From: Hermatobates lingyangjiaoensis
Taxonomy: Eukaryota; Arthropoda; Insecta; Hemiptera; Hermatobatidae
DNA length: 64,000 nt
Assembly: GCA_026182355.1 (NCBI GenBank)
Contig: JAPFBL010000366.1
Location: forward strand, 248,001 to 312,000
Reading direction: 5' to 3'
Made by a program: the position numbers and the translations under genes
In this document: positions 63,685-64,000 of the stretch, in pieces
Layout of the letters: every line of letters begins with the position of its first letter
How positions within the stretch are numbered: position 1 is the first letter of the stretch
The notes under the pieces: generated by a model
What the model was told of the DNA's origin: nothing
The model's database searches: none
Seen by the model: the letters and a program-made list of their open reading frames with translations, nothing else

Positions 63685-63794
63685 GTATGTATTACTTTAA
63701 CTTCTCTTTTTGGATTGATTATATGAGTATATGTTCTTTTTTTTTACTGTAATTAGTAAAGTATAGAAATCTTGGAAAGAAAAAGATTCGTTTT

Positions 63795-64000
63795 GTAGGG
63801 TAAAAAAGTTAATGAAATAGTCCCAAAGTTTAATCATCTAAACAACGCGTTTCGAACAAGTAGCGTTTTTCTTCAGGTATAGAGAGTCTGTGGTACAATT
63901 GACCGACCACTGGAGTTGTACCACAAACTCTGAAGCTTGGTTTTATGCCTGAAGAAGAACACTCTGTTTTCGAAATGCGTTATTTAGATTATTAAACTTG
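63795..64000. repeat. Foldback relative of 16367, cut by window end
   Basis: Left end tgtagggtaaaaaagttaat matches the 16367 family. Outward-facing hammerhead-like motifs lie on the left (minus strand, CTGAAGA at 63876-63870, then GAA and ACGCGT) and on the right (CTGAAGA 63949-63955, extra A, hairpin, GAA 63972-63974, ATGCGT). Confidence 0.7.

Overview
The window is nuclear DNA from an animal, most probably an arthropod. It is AT-rich, GT-AG introns cut one conserved gene into short exons, and LINE fragments of Jockey, R1-like and I/Jockey-like type, a tRNA-derived SINE, mariner- and hAT-type relics and Penelope-like elements (PLEs) fill the introns. Jockey and R1 relatives point to an arthropod, perhaps an insect; this is inference and the species cannot be named.

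One host gene runs left to right across the whole window: an axonemal inner-arm dynein heavy chain, best matched to DNAH1. I recover 33 coding exons (403 to 63684). The first visible exon lies in the AAA2 region and the last in the C-terminal domain, so both gene ends are outside. The first 31 exons join in one open frame (1,879 codons): AAA2 end, AAA3, AAA4, stalk with microtubule-binding tip, AAA5, AAA6 and AAA lid. Exon 31 ends in phase 0 but exon 32 needs two carried-in bases, and about 95-100 residues conserved in the family are missing between them. At least one exon is therefore absent from, or unrecognisable in, the 7.7-kb interval that holds a 4.5-kb, 33-bp minisatellite.

The introns are the unusual part. 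They carry two truncated PLEs (reverse transcriptase plus GIY-YIG endonuclease, 26.4-28.3 kb on the minus strand; endonuclease only, 42.2-43.2 kb on the plus strand) and about twenty small inverted-repeat (foldback) elements. Many foldbacks, and the 3' tails of both PLEs, contain a compact hammerhead-ribozyme-like motif: CUGANGA, one extra base, a hairpin, GAA, a 4-6 nt self-complementary helix III, the cleavage base, then a strand pairing with the sequence before CUGANGA. Five foldbacks are bounded by direct repeats of 9-13 bp and so moved as units. Others sit between (TA)n tracts. Small hammerheads linked to PLEs are known; paired outward-facing ribozymes in target-site-flanked foldbacks, this dense and in one gene, look worth following up.

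Other content: a 77-bp minisatellite (47.2-49.3 kb) split by a ribozyme foldback, a 33-bp minisatellite (55.9-60.4 kb), several tRNA-SINE copies, two hAT-like MITEs with 8-bp target duplications, and two 5'-truncated LINEs with 17-bp and 13-bp target duplications. No second host gene, rRNA, genuine tRNA or CRISPR array was seen.
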